Assembly: GCA_024803745.1 (NCBI GenBank)
Contig: JANJXV010000013.1
Span: 56,077,602-56,141,601 of the forward strand
Reading direction: 5' to 3'
DNA from: Megascapheus bottae
Taxonomy: Eukaryota; Chordata; Mammalia; Rodentia; Geomyidae
DNA: 64,000 bases
The position numbers were made by a program, and so were the translations under genes. This document shows, in pieces, positions 47,282 through 57,260 of this stretch (positions within the stretch are counted from its first letter, which is position 1; each line of letters opens with the position of its first letter). The notes under the pieces are model-generated. The model worked only from the letters and a program-made list of their open reading frames with translations, was not told the DNA's origin and did no database searches.

Positions 47282-47424
47282 AAAAGCTGTGTGTGTGTCC
47301 ATGTGTGCCTGTTGTCCAAGCCATATAAGAAGTGTGAAGAGGAGAGTATGGTCAGCCTAAGATTATTAAAAAAGAGTGAGAAAAAAAGCAAAACCCGATT
47401 TGAAAAGTGACCAAAGCAAAGAGG

Positions 47425-47505
47425 ACTGGAAGCCTGGCTCAGTGGTAGAGTGCCTCTGACCAATGCAAGACCTTGTGTTCAAAATAGCCACACCTGAAGA
47501 TTGCA
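47425..47505 (+). mobile_element. ID-like SINE monomer (plus)
   Basis: 'ggctcagtggtagagtgcct' (A-box-like) and 'ccttgtgttcaaaatag' (B-box-like). Confidence 0.65.
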
Positions 47506-47719
47506 CCCTGCTGACCCAGGACTTTCCCCAAACATAGCCAGACACGGAGCAGGAGAGACCGCAGGCTCCAGCCCCCGCTGTTCTCGTGTGGGAAGCCTGG
47601 ATACTCTGCGAGATGGGGTCACCCACCGAGTGCCTGCAGAGGCCTCTCTGAGCACAGTCTCCGCAAGTGCTGGGCCATGTCTGTCCCTCAAGACCCTCAG
47701 GGGAGAGATTCCCCTCCAC

Positions 47720-47980
47720 GAAGACCAGCACCCCGGGAAGACCCCGCACTCAGGGATTTCAGCACCCAGACAGACCCAGCTCCCAAGGATTTCAGAACCC
47801 CAGGCAGATCCCACACTCGGGGATTTCAGCATGTGGTTAGACCCAGTGCCCAGGGATTTCAGCACCTCGGACAGAACCATCAGCCAGCATATTCCATGCA
47901 CTGGGCAAAAAGCGAGATCCCAGCTAGAGCTCAGCACCCCGGACAGAGCCAAGGCCTTCAGCACCCTGGACAGAGCGTGC
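47720..47980. repeat. Degenerate minisatellite (GGGATTTCAGCACCC type)
   Basis: Repeats of 'gggatttcagcacccagaca' and 'ttcagcaccctggacagagc' at irregular spacing of about 30-40 bases. Confidence 0.75.
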
Positions 47981-50379
47981 CTTTGGGGGCGGGGGAGGGG
48001 CTGCTCAGTTGCACCCCTGCCACCCCGGCCACACCCCTGTTTTCCTACCTCCTTAAGGTGAGTGCTGAGGCGTTTCTGGCCTCAGACTCCCCCCAGCTGC
48101 ACGCTGGGAGCTCCAATCCCATCCTCTCTCCTCACAGTCTCCCTGGCTTCTCTTGGGGCCTTCAATCCCCACGCCTACTTTGTGACTCCTGGATCCTGAG
48201 CTCCTGAAAACTCACAAAGCCCAGGCTGTGCTTCAAGCGCCTTTGGTCAGAAAGGAAACGTGCAATGTGCCTCTGTTTACATGGCTCGGAGAAGGCAGAG
48301 CCTGGATTCCAGCCTGGGCCGTGCCTCACCCATGGCCTGCGCCCTTGACCCGGGCTCCTCTCCGTGTCCTCCCAACCCAGGGCTCTGCCATCTGTCCGGC
48401 CCACAGAGCTGCAGCACAGCAGCCACTGTCCCCTGAAGTGATTTGGAATCTTTTTTTAGCCTGAAATTGAAATCACTGATGCTTCAAATTAGAACCCCAC
48501 AGTAAACGATCCACCATCACAGACCAGCCCGTGTCCCTCCGGGCAGGATCCCACACTGCTCAGAACCACCTGTCCTCACCTGTTCTCACACGGGTGGAAA
48601 AAGGGGACCCACCTCTTGCATTTTCAGGGCCTCCCCTCTGAGCGGGGCTCCTTCCAAACCCCTGGAGCAGAGACTAAAGGGATGGACTGGTGTTAAGAGT
48701 CTGGGGGCGAGAGGGCCTCGGAGAGCAGAGAGCAAGGCTGGGCCATCCAACCACAGGGCACAGAGAGTTGGGACAATCAATGAAACAAACTACAAACCCA
48801 GGTGAAGGCTCTGGCCCTAGTGACCGCTGGTATTTTGCCTTCTGTGACTGAATTAAATGCCTACCCAAAAGAGAAGTCTGATTAGGGTGGCAAGGTGGGC
48901 AGAATTCTAGATTGGCCACTGGGGCTGCCCGCTGGACATGGGGCAGTCTCTTTCTAAAGGCCAATTAGGAAAAATGTCAGCCAAGAAGTGTAGCTGACCC
49001 TACAGGAGCCAAATGGTCCTGGCTAGGCCTTGTAGAAGAAGGGAAGTACCACGAATGGAAACTCTGATTACCAAAAAGCCAGATCTGAACCAGAGCAGCC
49101 TGTGCCAAGCATGGATACCTTGGGATCTCAGGAGGAGGCAGGGGAGGAGGCCTGCCTGCTGTGACTTCTGGGGCCGAAGAGGAGAAGGTCAGTCAGTGCC
49201 AGTCAGTGCCCTTCACACATGAAGACACCACGGTGAGGATGCCCTCTACAGCAAGGGCCGGCTGCACGTGCCAGCATGGGGTGGGCAGGCGTTGAAACGG
49301 CGACGCATTCGAAATGACAGAAGTCACTCACTGTCGCCTGTCATCATGACAACAATCTGTCCTCAGCTGGGCCCCACTCAGGATGCTACAGGACAAGATG
49401 ACCGCTGTGACAGACCGTGGCTGGATGTGACCCTGTGTTGGCCCCTCTTCCCAGCAGTATCCATGCTGAAAGCCTGGGGACTGCAGTTCATCTTAGGCAA
49501 TTCAGTCCCCAACCATGCACACTGCCTGCAAGAACCTGAGCCCCACGTGATGACGGGCAGAAGCCCATCCCAAGGGCTGACCAGAACAGACCAGTCTTTC
49601 TCACTGGCCTACAGGCCTCACTGGCCTGTTCAGGGCCCAGAGGGAGGGCCTGCTGCCACCCCACGCGGACTGGATGTCAGGGCCCCAAGCACCAGTTCAG
49701 CCACAAGCCCCGAGAGTCACGAGTGGCCAGACAAGCGCCACGGACACACTCTGAGGCCCCCAGGGAGAACGCCGGGGCTTTCCTCTGCACCCTCCCTTCA
49801 GTACAGACCGAGATTGCAAAGCCATTCTAGGCAGCCGTAGTACAAGTATCTAATACAGGGAAAAGTAATTAGCAAAGTGAAGCGTGGCTTTTCGAGAATG
49901 AAGGCTATTGCAACCCTCTGTAATTGCCAGGGAAAACCTATTTAGGGAAATGAACACAAACATGAGATCGGCCACTTCAGGACTAAGAAAACAATCACTA
50001 AAACCACAGGAGCCAGTGTGTGGCCCTGCGTCAGGTCAGCACAGATGTCCAGGAAGATAATTAACACCCAGAGAAGCCACCTTCCTCAGGGAGCAGTGCC
50101 ACCGCCAAGGAGGCCTGGACGCCACTCCCTGGTGTCGGACAGTGGCTTCTAGGAAATATTTGTCCATCTACGAAATTAATAAGTCATACACTAACACTGT
50201 AGAAGATCTGGGGCACGGGAGAAAAGTCCAAGGGAAGAAAAATCCTGCAGCCCCATCCCCGTTAAGCCCCTGGTCTGTGCTGGGTGTGGCGGGTGGTCTA
50301 GAGGCAGATAATTTTGACCCTGCTTTTCCCGTTGAATAGAAAGTAACCATACATGTTCAGAATTCCTTGTAAGAGACGG
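47981..50379. other. Intronic sequence with possible conserved non-coding stretches
   Basis: Mostly unique. AT-rich low-CpG patches at about 48430-48510, 49845-49990 and 50140-50225 stand out from GC-rich flanks and look like conserved non-coding DNA. This is composition only, with no alignment available. Confidence 0.35.
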
Positions 50380-50605
50380 GCTTTGGTCCTCACACCTGGA
50401 ATCCTAGCTACTCGGGAGGCTGAGATCTGAGATCACTGTTCAAAGCCAATCCAGGCAGGAAAGTCTCCAAGATTCGTATTTCCAATTAGCCAGCAAGAAA
50501 TAAGAAGTGGAGCGGTGGCTCAAGTGGAAGAACCCCAAGCTTGAGCAAAAAAGTTAAGGTTCACGGTTCAGGCCTTGAGTTTAAGCTCTAGTAGACACCC
50601 ACACA
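50380..50605 (+). mobile_element. 7SL-type dimeric SINE (plus)
   Basis: 'cctagctactcgggaggctg' (left), linker 'gtatttccaattagccagca', and right monomer 'agcggtggctcaagtggaag' to 'gagtttaagctctagtagac'. An (AC)/C-rich run follows at its tail (50600-50632). Confidence 0.88.
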
Positions 50606-51257
50606 CCCCCCCCCCCCACACACACACACATTGCAGGAGCGACTTCAATGCTTTCTCACACAAGTCCATAGCTCAAGAGTCCTTCTCCATTTCTCTATTT
50701 TACTGTACTGTGGTCTCTACTTGTTTCTAGAAGTTTCCCTTAGGGTGGAACCCTCAGTGTCAAGTTTTACGGCTTCTGTTACATAGTGTCACATCACTTG
50801 CCATAAAGTTACGATAATTTATTCTTTCACTTAGCATTAGGAGAGTCATCACCACCAACAAGTAGAGTAATTTTTTTAAAAAAGTGCTAATTTGGAAATA
50901 CAAGTTGGCACTCGACCCCACGCCTGGCTCAGCAGTCGGGGCATCTGTGCCAGGTGTCAGGTGACAGTCGGCAGGCTGCGTTGAGCCCAGCTTCTCATGG
51001 TAGCTACTGCCTGACAAGTTATTGACCTTTCTGTGCCTTAGTCTCCTCATCTGGGATGACAACAGGAATCATTTGAGAGGGTTGTTATACAGACAGTCAG
51101 ACCGACAGCATGGCGTGCATGGGAAGACACACGCCCAGGAGCTGTGAGGGAGGACCCAGACCTTTTGTGAGTCACACTCCATGCCACCTGCATGCGCTTA
51201 TCCTGTGCTGTCTTGCTGGCTGAAGAGCCAGCCTCTCCCTTTTCCCACCAGTTTCTT
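50606..51257. other. Intronic sequence, AT-rich to mixed
   Basis: Starts with a C/(AC) run. No exon recognised. Confidence 0.4.
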
Positions 51258-51345
51258 TCCCCTCCAGTATGGGGATCGAGCCCAGGGCCCGCCCAGCAGT
51301 GGACAAGCACTCTACCACAGCCGCATTCTCAGCCCTTGGCAAACC
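51258..51345 (-). mobile_element. ID-like SINE monomer (minus)
   Basis: 'ggatcgagcccagggcccgc', 'gacaagcactctaccacagc' and 'gcattctcagccctt' are the antisense ID pattern. Confidence 0.7.
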
Positions 51346-54300
51346 TCAAGACACAGGACCGTTTAATTACACATTTCTACCTGGGGACTCTGCAGAGAAA
51401 CACCTTCACGTGAGAGGGATTCCTCTTCTGCTTTGATTTAGGCCAATGGAGACATTCTCATTAGAATGCCACATTGAGAGATTTAGAATGGCACCTTGGC
51501 TCACGTCAGTGGGCCACCCTCCTGCCTGCTTGTGCCACTGGAGGCCTCTGGGTCGCTGACGTCCAGCTCTGTGCCACAGGCAAGGCCTATGGTGGGCCTG
51601 GCAGGGCAGCTCCAGCTCCCCTGTCGGCGGTCACCCAGAGCTGATGAATGGCAGATCTCAGAAATGACCCGTGACCTCCCAGGCTCATCCTGATGGCTGA
51701 CCAGGGCCTCTAAACAGACACAGGAGAAATTCTCAGCGCCAAGCTGACCTGGAGTTGATTCTGCCTGGGCTCGCCTCCATTTCACCTCCTGAGGGGCTCC
51801 TCTTGTCATGCACCTCATTCATGCAGAGCTTCCTGCGGCCTCACTGGGGTGGGGGGGTGGTGGTAGGGCAGCCCACACAGGACAGCTTTCTCTGCTCCTC
51901 CCTGGCCCTAGCCAGTACACTGCTGATGGGAAAGCGCCACTGGACCCAATCCGCCATCTCAGAGGGACAGAATTTGAAAGCAAAACAAACAAAACCAAAC
52001 CACAGCACCCAAGCTAGAAAACCCACAGGGCCTGAGCTCGGCACCTGCTTTCTCTGTCACCTCCCCTAAGCCACACAGCCCAATGCCACTCACACAGCAA
52101 GCACGCAGCTAAGCTCTCTGGAAGATGTGCCCAGACCCTTTGCAAACATCGTGACGTATCACAGGAAGGACTTGAACCCTTGGACTTCCATATCCCAGGA
52201 GCCAATTCCCTGTGGATGCTGGCGGCATGTGGGCCTGTGAAGCCCCAGTGGACAGCTTTCCTCACCCAGGGGCCCAGGAGCCCCAAGACCCCCCACCACC
52301 TAGAGCTCTTGACTGTGGCTGGGAGGGAGGCATGCTACACAACAAACCTCCTCCCAGGAAAAGCCTCACACGATATGAAGCCTGTGTGGTGGCATGGCCC
52401 CATCCAGGGCACCGGGGCAAAGTTAAAGACAGAAAAATAAAGTCGTAAAGACACAAGTGAGGTCAACTTTTATGGCCAACGTTCACTTCAAAAGAGGCCC
52501 CGGGCTTTCCTGGGAGGAAGCAGGGACACACACTTCTCAGGCTCTTTCAAATAGCAGAGAAGAAGGCATGGGATGGGGTGGGGCCCCATGCTGGCACTCT
52601 AGTGGCTTTCTGCAGGAGACCCACGCCGCACGGAGAGCCCAGAGGCCCTACAGACTCTAGCTAGGCCATGGCACATGAAGACTCACTGGAGACACATTCC
52701 AGGCGATCCCTTCATGGTTGAAACAGTTCACCGAAATGGAGAGAGGGAGGGAAGGGGGGGGGAATTGCCTGCTGGAAAACATACCCCTGTTGGACTATAA
52801 ATGATTTTAGTATTCCAGTGGCAAAACTGAGTTGCTAGGAAAAGGACTCAATAGGGACTAGAGTCTTCGATCCAAGCACTGAGTGGAGGATTTCTGAGTC
52901 CCCCAAAGTCTGTCCGTTCGGACCTGTACCCTGCCCATGGCCTGCTGCTCTGGAGAGCATGGTCCCCCCTCAGGCCATGTCACTGTGGCCCTAATGTTTC
53001 CTGGGGCCACCCACAGTAAAACACCCGCTCCCCGAAGGCACACACTGGTATCTCAGTGGCTGAAGGAGGAGCCATATTAAACGGAAACTCTTAATGCTTC
53101 ATATTTTCTCAAGATTTAGTGGGACAGGATGACAGTTCCTCCACCAGCCCAGCCCTGGTGAGTACAGCCACACTGACCAGCCCAGTGCCAGGAGAGAATG
53201 GCACACACCAGGTGAGGCACCATGGAGGTCCAGGCTTGCTTCACTGAATGGTGTATCAGCAAACAACCCAATGAGATGAGCAAGAGGGGCGAGGGCAGAC
53301 CGTACATCTGCAGCCCTCATTTATTATTGAAGACCAAGAACCAGCACCAACCTGTTTCTACCTAGCAGGTCTCCTTCTCCACCATCCACAGGCCCCTTCT
53401 CAGGCCATGACCCCTCTGCCTGCCTGCCTGTCTGCCTGTCTGTCTGTCTGTCTTCTTGCCTATCTGTCTGCCTGCTGGTCTGTCTGTCTCACACACACAA
53501 GAACGGGATCTCTAGCACAATGGCATCCTACAGGAGATGATTCACGCTCCATGCCTACCTTTGCACGAGGGTTACAAAGCCAGCACACCTGTGGTGCTGC
53601 AGGGGGCTCCCCGCTCCATCACTCCAGGTCTGCACCCCACAGTTCCAACACACAAAACCTGCAAGCAGCTCATGGCTCATCCAACCCTGGCTTCTCCGTG
53701 GTCAAGAGTCACCTCAATTCATCTTCCAGCAAATAGCATAAGACCCAGCAAGGCAACTCCTCCTCCCCCTTGCCTGGCTCGCTCTCCCCACCTTGGGGGG
53801 ACTCCCCAGTGTGCTCATCACCTCCTGGGAAATGCCACTGGAGTCCCAAGCCCGGTCCCAGCCCGAGAAGGACCACTGGGCACCATGGACAGAAATGGCT
53901 TCCACAGTCACGGCTGCAAAGCCAGGCGGGGTCTTCTCTTTACTGCATAGACACAGGTCTGGCAGTGGGGTGGTGGAGACCCCACCCCTGCCTCATGCCT
54001 GGGGGCCAGGCTCAGGGTTAATGCTTGGCCCTGCTCACCCGGGAAGGGCCACTTTAGACCTTTTCCCATCTCTTCTGATTTCCAGTGAGCAACACCAAAA
54101 CAACCGGCGAACCCGCCTGGAGGTGAGCGGCCCTGAGCCGAACCCCTGGAACCCCTCGCAGCATGCAGCATGCACCGGCGTGTTCCCCGCCCATGAGGCT
54201 CGCAGGCCACGTGCCCACACCCACCTGGTGGGGTTCTGCACATGAGGAGAGCCCCTCCCCTCCTTTGAGGTTTGAGCAAAAGCTACTTTTCCAAGTCACC

Positions 54301-54762
54301 AAGCTTCCAGGCTCCCTGGCTCTCCCCACTCCTGCCCGGGATTCAGTCTTCAGAGACCATCACCATTCAGCGATCGCAGATCAACCAGCTCTGAGCCACC
54401 AGCTGCGGCCCTCACACCAGCAAATCCTCACGCTGTGCCCTGGGCCCCAGGTGTTTTGTTCACAGAGCCACCACAAAAGCAACCACAGACCCCCTCCCTG
54501 CCCCCATCTCCCACCAGCGAAGCCACGGCATTCCTTCAAGACTTCTACTTCAGGGTGGACACACACACGTTCTCCTTCCTGGGAATCACAGCCAGAAGCT
54601 CGCGGACACTCCGAAACACCAGGGCCACAGGCATCCACGGGGCGGAGACGCCCAGGGTCCCTTCAGCACCCCAAGTCTGTGCTCACGGCTTGGCCGCTGC
54701 CATGGGGCCTTTCCAGCAGCGTGTCCGAGAGTGTCTCCCGAGTGGGGACTCCGGAGTCCTAC
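51346..54762. other. Intronic sequence left of the second PDZ exon
   Basis: Mostly unique, with a (TGCC/TGTC)n-rich tract at 53410-53490. No acceptor followed by Shank coding sequence is visible. Confidence 0.45.
53410..53490. repeat. (CTGC/CTGT)n-rich tract
   Basis: Imperfect tetranucleotides 'ctgcctgcctgtctgcctgt' and 'ctgtctgtctgtctt'. Confidence 0.85.
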
Positions 54763-54887
54763 CTCAATCAGGAAGTCCCCGGTCCTCAGCCCGGCTTGCC
54801 ACGCCACCCCTCCTTCATCCACGGACTCCAGGTACTGCAGCGCGGGGAAGGCCGGCGTCGGCGTGAACTCTTCAATGGGGGTGTCAG
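54763..54887 (-). CDS. SHANK2: SHANK2 second PDZ exon
   Basis: This 125-base exon continues the SHANK2 PDZ domain. It joins in phase to the upstream exon (172 + 125 = 297 bases, 99 codons). The acceptor is a C/T-rich tract ending cttgtctccccag at 54888, and the donor is ATTGAG|GTAGGA at 54763/54762. The peptide runs from ADTPIEEF through ALQYLESVDEGG to GDFLIE, residues 58-99, and covers the middle strands and first helix of the PDZ fold. The insert between strands 2 and 3 (EEFTPTPAF) is characteristic of Shank PDZ domains, and the 'DEGG ... AWQAGL' wording is the SHANK2 version as I recall it. No frameshift or stop is present. The exon that should complete the PDZ (ligand-groove helix B) was not found anywhere to the left in this window. 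Confidence 0.94.
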
Positions 54888-56369
54888 CTGGGGAGACAAG
54901 GGAACAGGTGTGTTTTCCAAGCTGGCTGCCCCCCTCCCCACCCCATGGGATCCTGGGAGGAGGAAGAGGAAGAGGAGGCCCTGCATCTCCTCCTGGAGAT
55001 GGTGGTCCAGTGGGCTCTCCCCAGAGGAGGGCTGGAGGCACCCGAAGCCATTGGGAGAGCTGCACACACAGCCACCCTCACGCCCCTCGGCCTCTCCCCA
55101 GAACCCCAGGACGTTGTGCAGAACAGGTCTGCACGCCTGTCATTTTCTTTAAAAGCATCGGTGACTAAACATTTTTTCAGTTCTAAAAATGGAAAAGTTC
55201 CTCCCCATACCACAGGGAGCTGGAGAGACAGCACACGGCATGCAGCCCGGGGGACCGGACAGGACACATGGCCGGAAGAGAGCGCTGGCCTAGTGGGACG
55301 CTGCCCCAGTGGGGTCTACTTAGAGCTCTGCCTGTGGGGGGATCCTGGCTCCCTGCAGCCACACGTTCTGGGCCCAGCCTGCAGGGGAGGGCTGGACTTC
55401 CGCTCCTCAGTGCAGCAGGCTGGGGTTCCGGGCCCACATGGCTTCAAGTGCAACTCTAGGGCAAGACGGGGCTTTCTGGCAGTCAGGACAGGGGCGGTGG
55501 GAGGTGAAGGTGCCCAGGTCAGGAGGGGTACCTGGCATGCAGGCAGCCGTAGGCATGCCCGGGATTGGGGGCTGAGTGCCCCTCTCCCCCTGGGCAGATC
55601 ACTCTGAACTGCCAGAGCTAGGGCAGGCATGGAGGCCATCTCATGGCAAGGGCAAGGCCCCGGCAGAGCCTGGCAGCTCTGTGGTGGAACTTCCACATGG
55701 CTGAGCCATTGGGCAGGTAACTCTCTCTTGCAACACCCTGGCCATTTTGTTTTAATGGCATGGGGGAGGGAAGCCCCCCTCACCTCCCAGACCTCAGGCT
55801 GCATCCTAGAGCCCCCACCTCAGGCCACTGGATGTGTGTAGCTGACTTGGCCCACGGCACAGGGGACCATCCTGCCACCTTTGCCTCTGCAGAGTCACCT
55901 TACAGAGAGGAGCCACATGGGCGCCAGTGACCCCCAGAGTGGAAGCCCTCTCCCAGGGCCAGGCACCGCGTCGCAGGGCTGGGGATTCTGGTGTCTGAGC
56001 TCTGAACGCAGCCACAATGTGGCCAGACTAAAGCACAAGAGACGGATTAACTCCATGATTAAAAGAAAAAGAAAAGAAGTCGGGGTGAGGGGGAGGAAGA
56101 GCAGGGGAGAGAGTGTGTGTGTGTGCGTGTATGAGCTTGTTCTGGGCAATACCGTGGATAGAAAATTAGGAATATGCTGAAAGGAAGCCCTAGTGTTTCC
56201 TGAGAAAGGCAAGATGTGAGAGCTCACGGTTGTCTAGCAACCAAGTGGCCCCAGGAAAATGCCGCTTCACGTTCCTCTCCAGGCTGGGAACATGCTTCAT
56301 GCACGCACACACGACCGCAGGCACCCGGGCACACACAGGCACACACGGGAGCACGCCCCGCGCTCTTAC
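54888..56369 (-). other. SHANK2: SHANK2 intron between the two PDZ exons
   Basis: This 1,482-base GT-AG intron is phase 1: the codon for Ala58 is split as G|CT. I see no SINE or additional exon in it. A GA-rich stretch followed by a short GT run lies at about 56086-56131, and a short AT-rich patch at about 55143-55195. The rest is GC-rich unique sequence. Several reading frames cross it by chance and have no recognisable protein. Confidence 0.85.
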
Positions 56370-56541
56370 CTTTGGCCCCCCGGAGTACGAACCCGAAGCC
56401 CTCATTGTCTTTCTTCTGCAGGACCACCGTCTTGTCCTCGATGATGCAGTCGCTGTAGGGAGAATTCCGAGGATAACGACCATTATTGTAACCCGGCATC
56501 ATCACGGCGGCGGCTCCTCCACCCGGGAGGTTCATCCTCAT
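56370..56541 (-). CDS. SHANK2: SHANK2 first coding exon of short isoform (PDZ start)
   Basis: This exon encodes the N-terminus of SHANK2 (ProSAP1/CortBP1 form), a postsynaptic-density scaffold at excitatory synapses whose PDZ domain binds the C-termini of GKAP/SAPAP proteins. Read on the minus strand, ATG is at 56541-56539 and 57 codons plus one base follow. An in-frame TAA at 56550-56548 lies just upstream, which fixes the start; a second ATG two codons later is also possible. Residues 1-20 are a Gly/Ala-rich leader ending in MMPGYNN. Residues 31-57 are the first PDZ strands, with the carboxylate-binding loop GFGF at 48-51 and ending LRGAK. The donor is AAAG|GTAAGA at 56370/56369. The match to the SHANK2 short-isoform start is recalled from family knowledge. 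SHANK1 and SHANK3 differ in the stretch before the PDZ, so the paralogue call is fairly secure. Ankyrin repeats and SH3 are absent, as expected for this isoform. Confidence 0.93.
56452..56460 (-). other. SHANK2: Embedded splice acceptor inside SHANK2 first exon
   Basis: On the minus strand the sequence reads aattctccctacag|CGACTGC, with the AG at 56454-56453. This is a good acceptor with a pyrimidine run ahead of it, and it lies within codons for NSPYS of the short isoform. Splicing here would give an 83-base shared exon, 56452-56370, starting SDCIIEDKTVV. As I recall, that is where the longer SHANK2 isoforms join the PDZ domain. It is therefore inferred that the short-isoform first exon is a 5' extension of an internal exon of the long gene. 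Confidence 0.7.
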
Positions 56542-57260
56542 AGCCAATTAATCACTCCGCGCGGCGGCGCCGATCCAGGCAGCATGGAGGAAGGAGCCTG
56601 GGCGGCAGGGAGGTGCGGGAGGAGCTGGGGTGGGGGTGGGGGGCTAGCAGGATGGGGGAGCGGGGCACAGTGGGATGTGGAGGGGGGGAGCCAGCCCAGG
56701 GAAGGACTCCTGCATGCTGGAGAGCCTGCCGGGCCGGCGGGCGGGCGGGCAGGAGGCTCAGGACACCCGGGGGCCGGCCAGGGCAACGCCGCCCAGCGCC
56801 AAGAACAAAGTGAGTGGTCCTGGTGGTGGCGGCGGCCGCAGCGGCGGTGGCGGGGCGGTGACGGAGCTCCCCGGGCCGGCCCCGGCCGCATGCATCTTCC
56901 AGGGAAGCAAACGGGAATCAGCCAGAGAAGAACCCGGGCGGTGGAAGCTTTGTTTTTCTCTTGAAGGGATGGGAAAAGGAAGACCAGCTCCCTCCGCTGC
57001 TCCGTGCACACATGAGCCGATGGTGGGCAGGCGGGCACGGGGACACAGGACCGGTGTGCGGCTCCCGCGCCCCCTCCTTCTCCGCGCCAGGGAGCGTGGA
57101 GCCCCCACAGTCATCTGACGAGCCCACAGAGCGCCGGGCGCTGCCCGGGCGTCATCCTGTGCCCGCCGATCGACAGCCGGGGCGAGCGGGCGGCAGGCAG
57201 GGAGGGGGGGCGGCTGGGCCAGCTTGGGCCCTGCGGCCACAGCGGGAAGACTTCTGAGAC
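56542..57260 (-). promoter_or_regulatory. SHANK2: GC-rich 5' UTR / probable CpG-island promoter of short SHANK2
   Basis: The block immediately upstream of the SHANK2 start codon is very GC-rich and rich in CpG compared with the flanking introns, for example ggcggcggccgcagcggcgg near 56828, gcgggcgggcgggc near 56738 and ggcgcggg near 57068. No TATA box is evident. GGGCGG-like Sp1 boxes occur on both strands. This is the usual appearance of a CpG-island promoter with the 5' UTR running right to left into the first exon. The transcription start cannot be placed from sequence alone. No protein-coding frame with a known start is seen in it. Confidence 0.6.

Larger units (their letters stand above)
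1..54762 (-). other. SHANK2: SHANK2 intron following the second PDZ exon (5' part)
   Basis: Reading leftwards from the GTAGGA donor at 54762, I find no acceptor followed by the expected PDZ continuation (…NENVVKVG…, recalled from the family). All other sequence to position 1 is repeats and unique non-coding DNA. It is inferred to be one long intron. SHANK2 is known to be a very large gene with long introns, so this is unsurprising. A small separate gene within it cannot be fully excluded, but none is recognisable. Confidence 0.65.

Noticed and set aside
54163..55152. 329-codon plus-strand ORF overlapping the SHANK2 PDZ exon
   Set aside because: It is antisense to the well-supported exon at 54763-54887, where coding constraint and GC-richness suppress stops on the other strand. 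No known domain.
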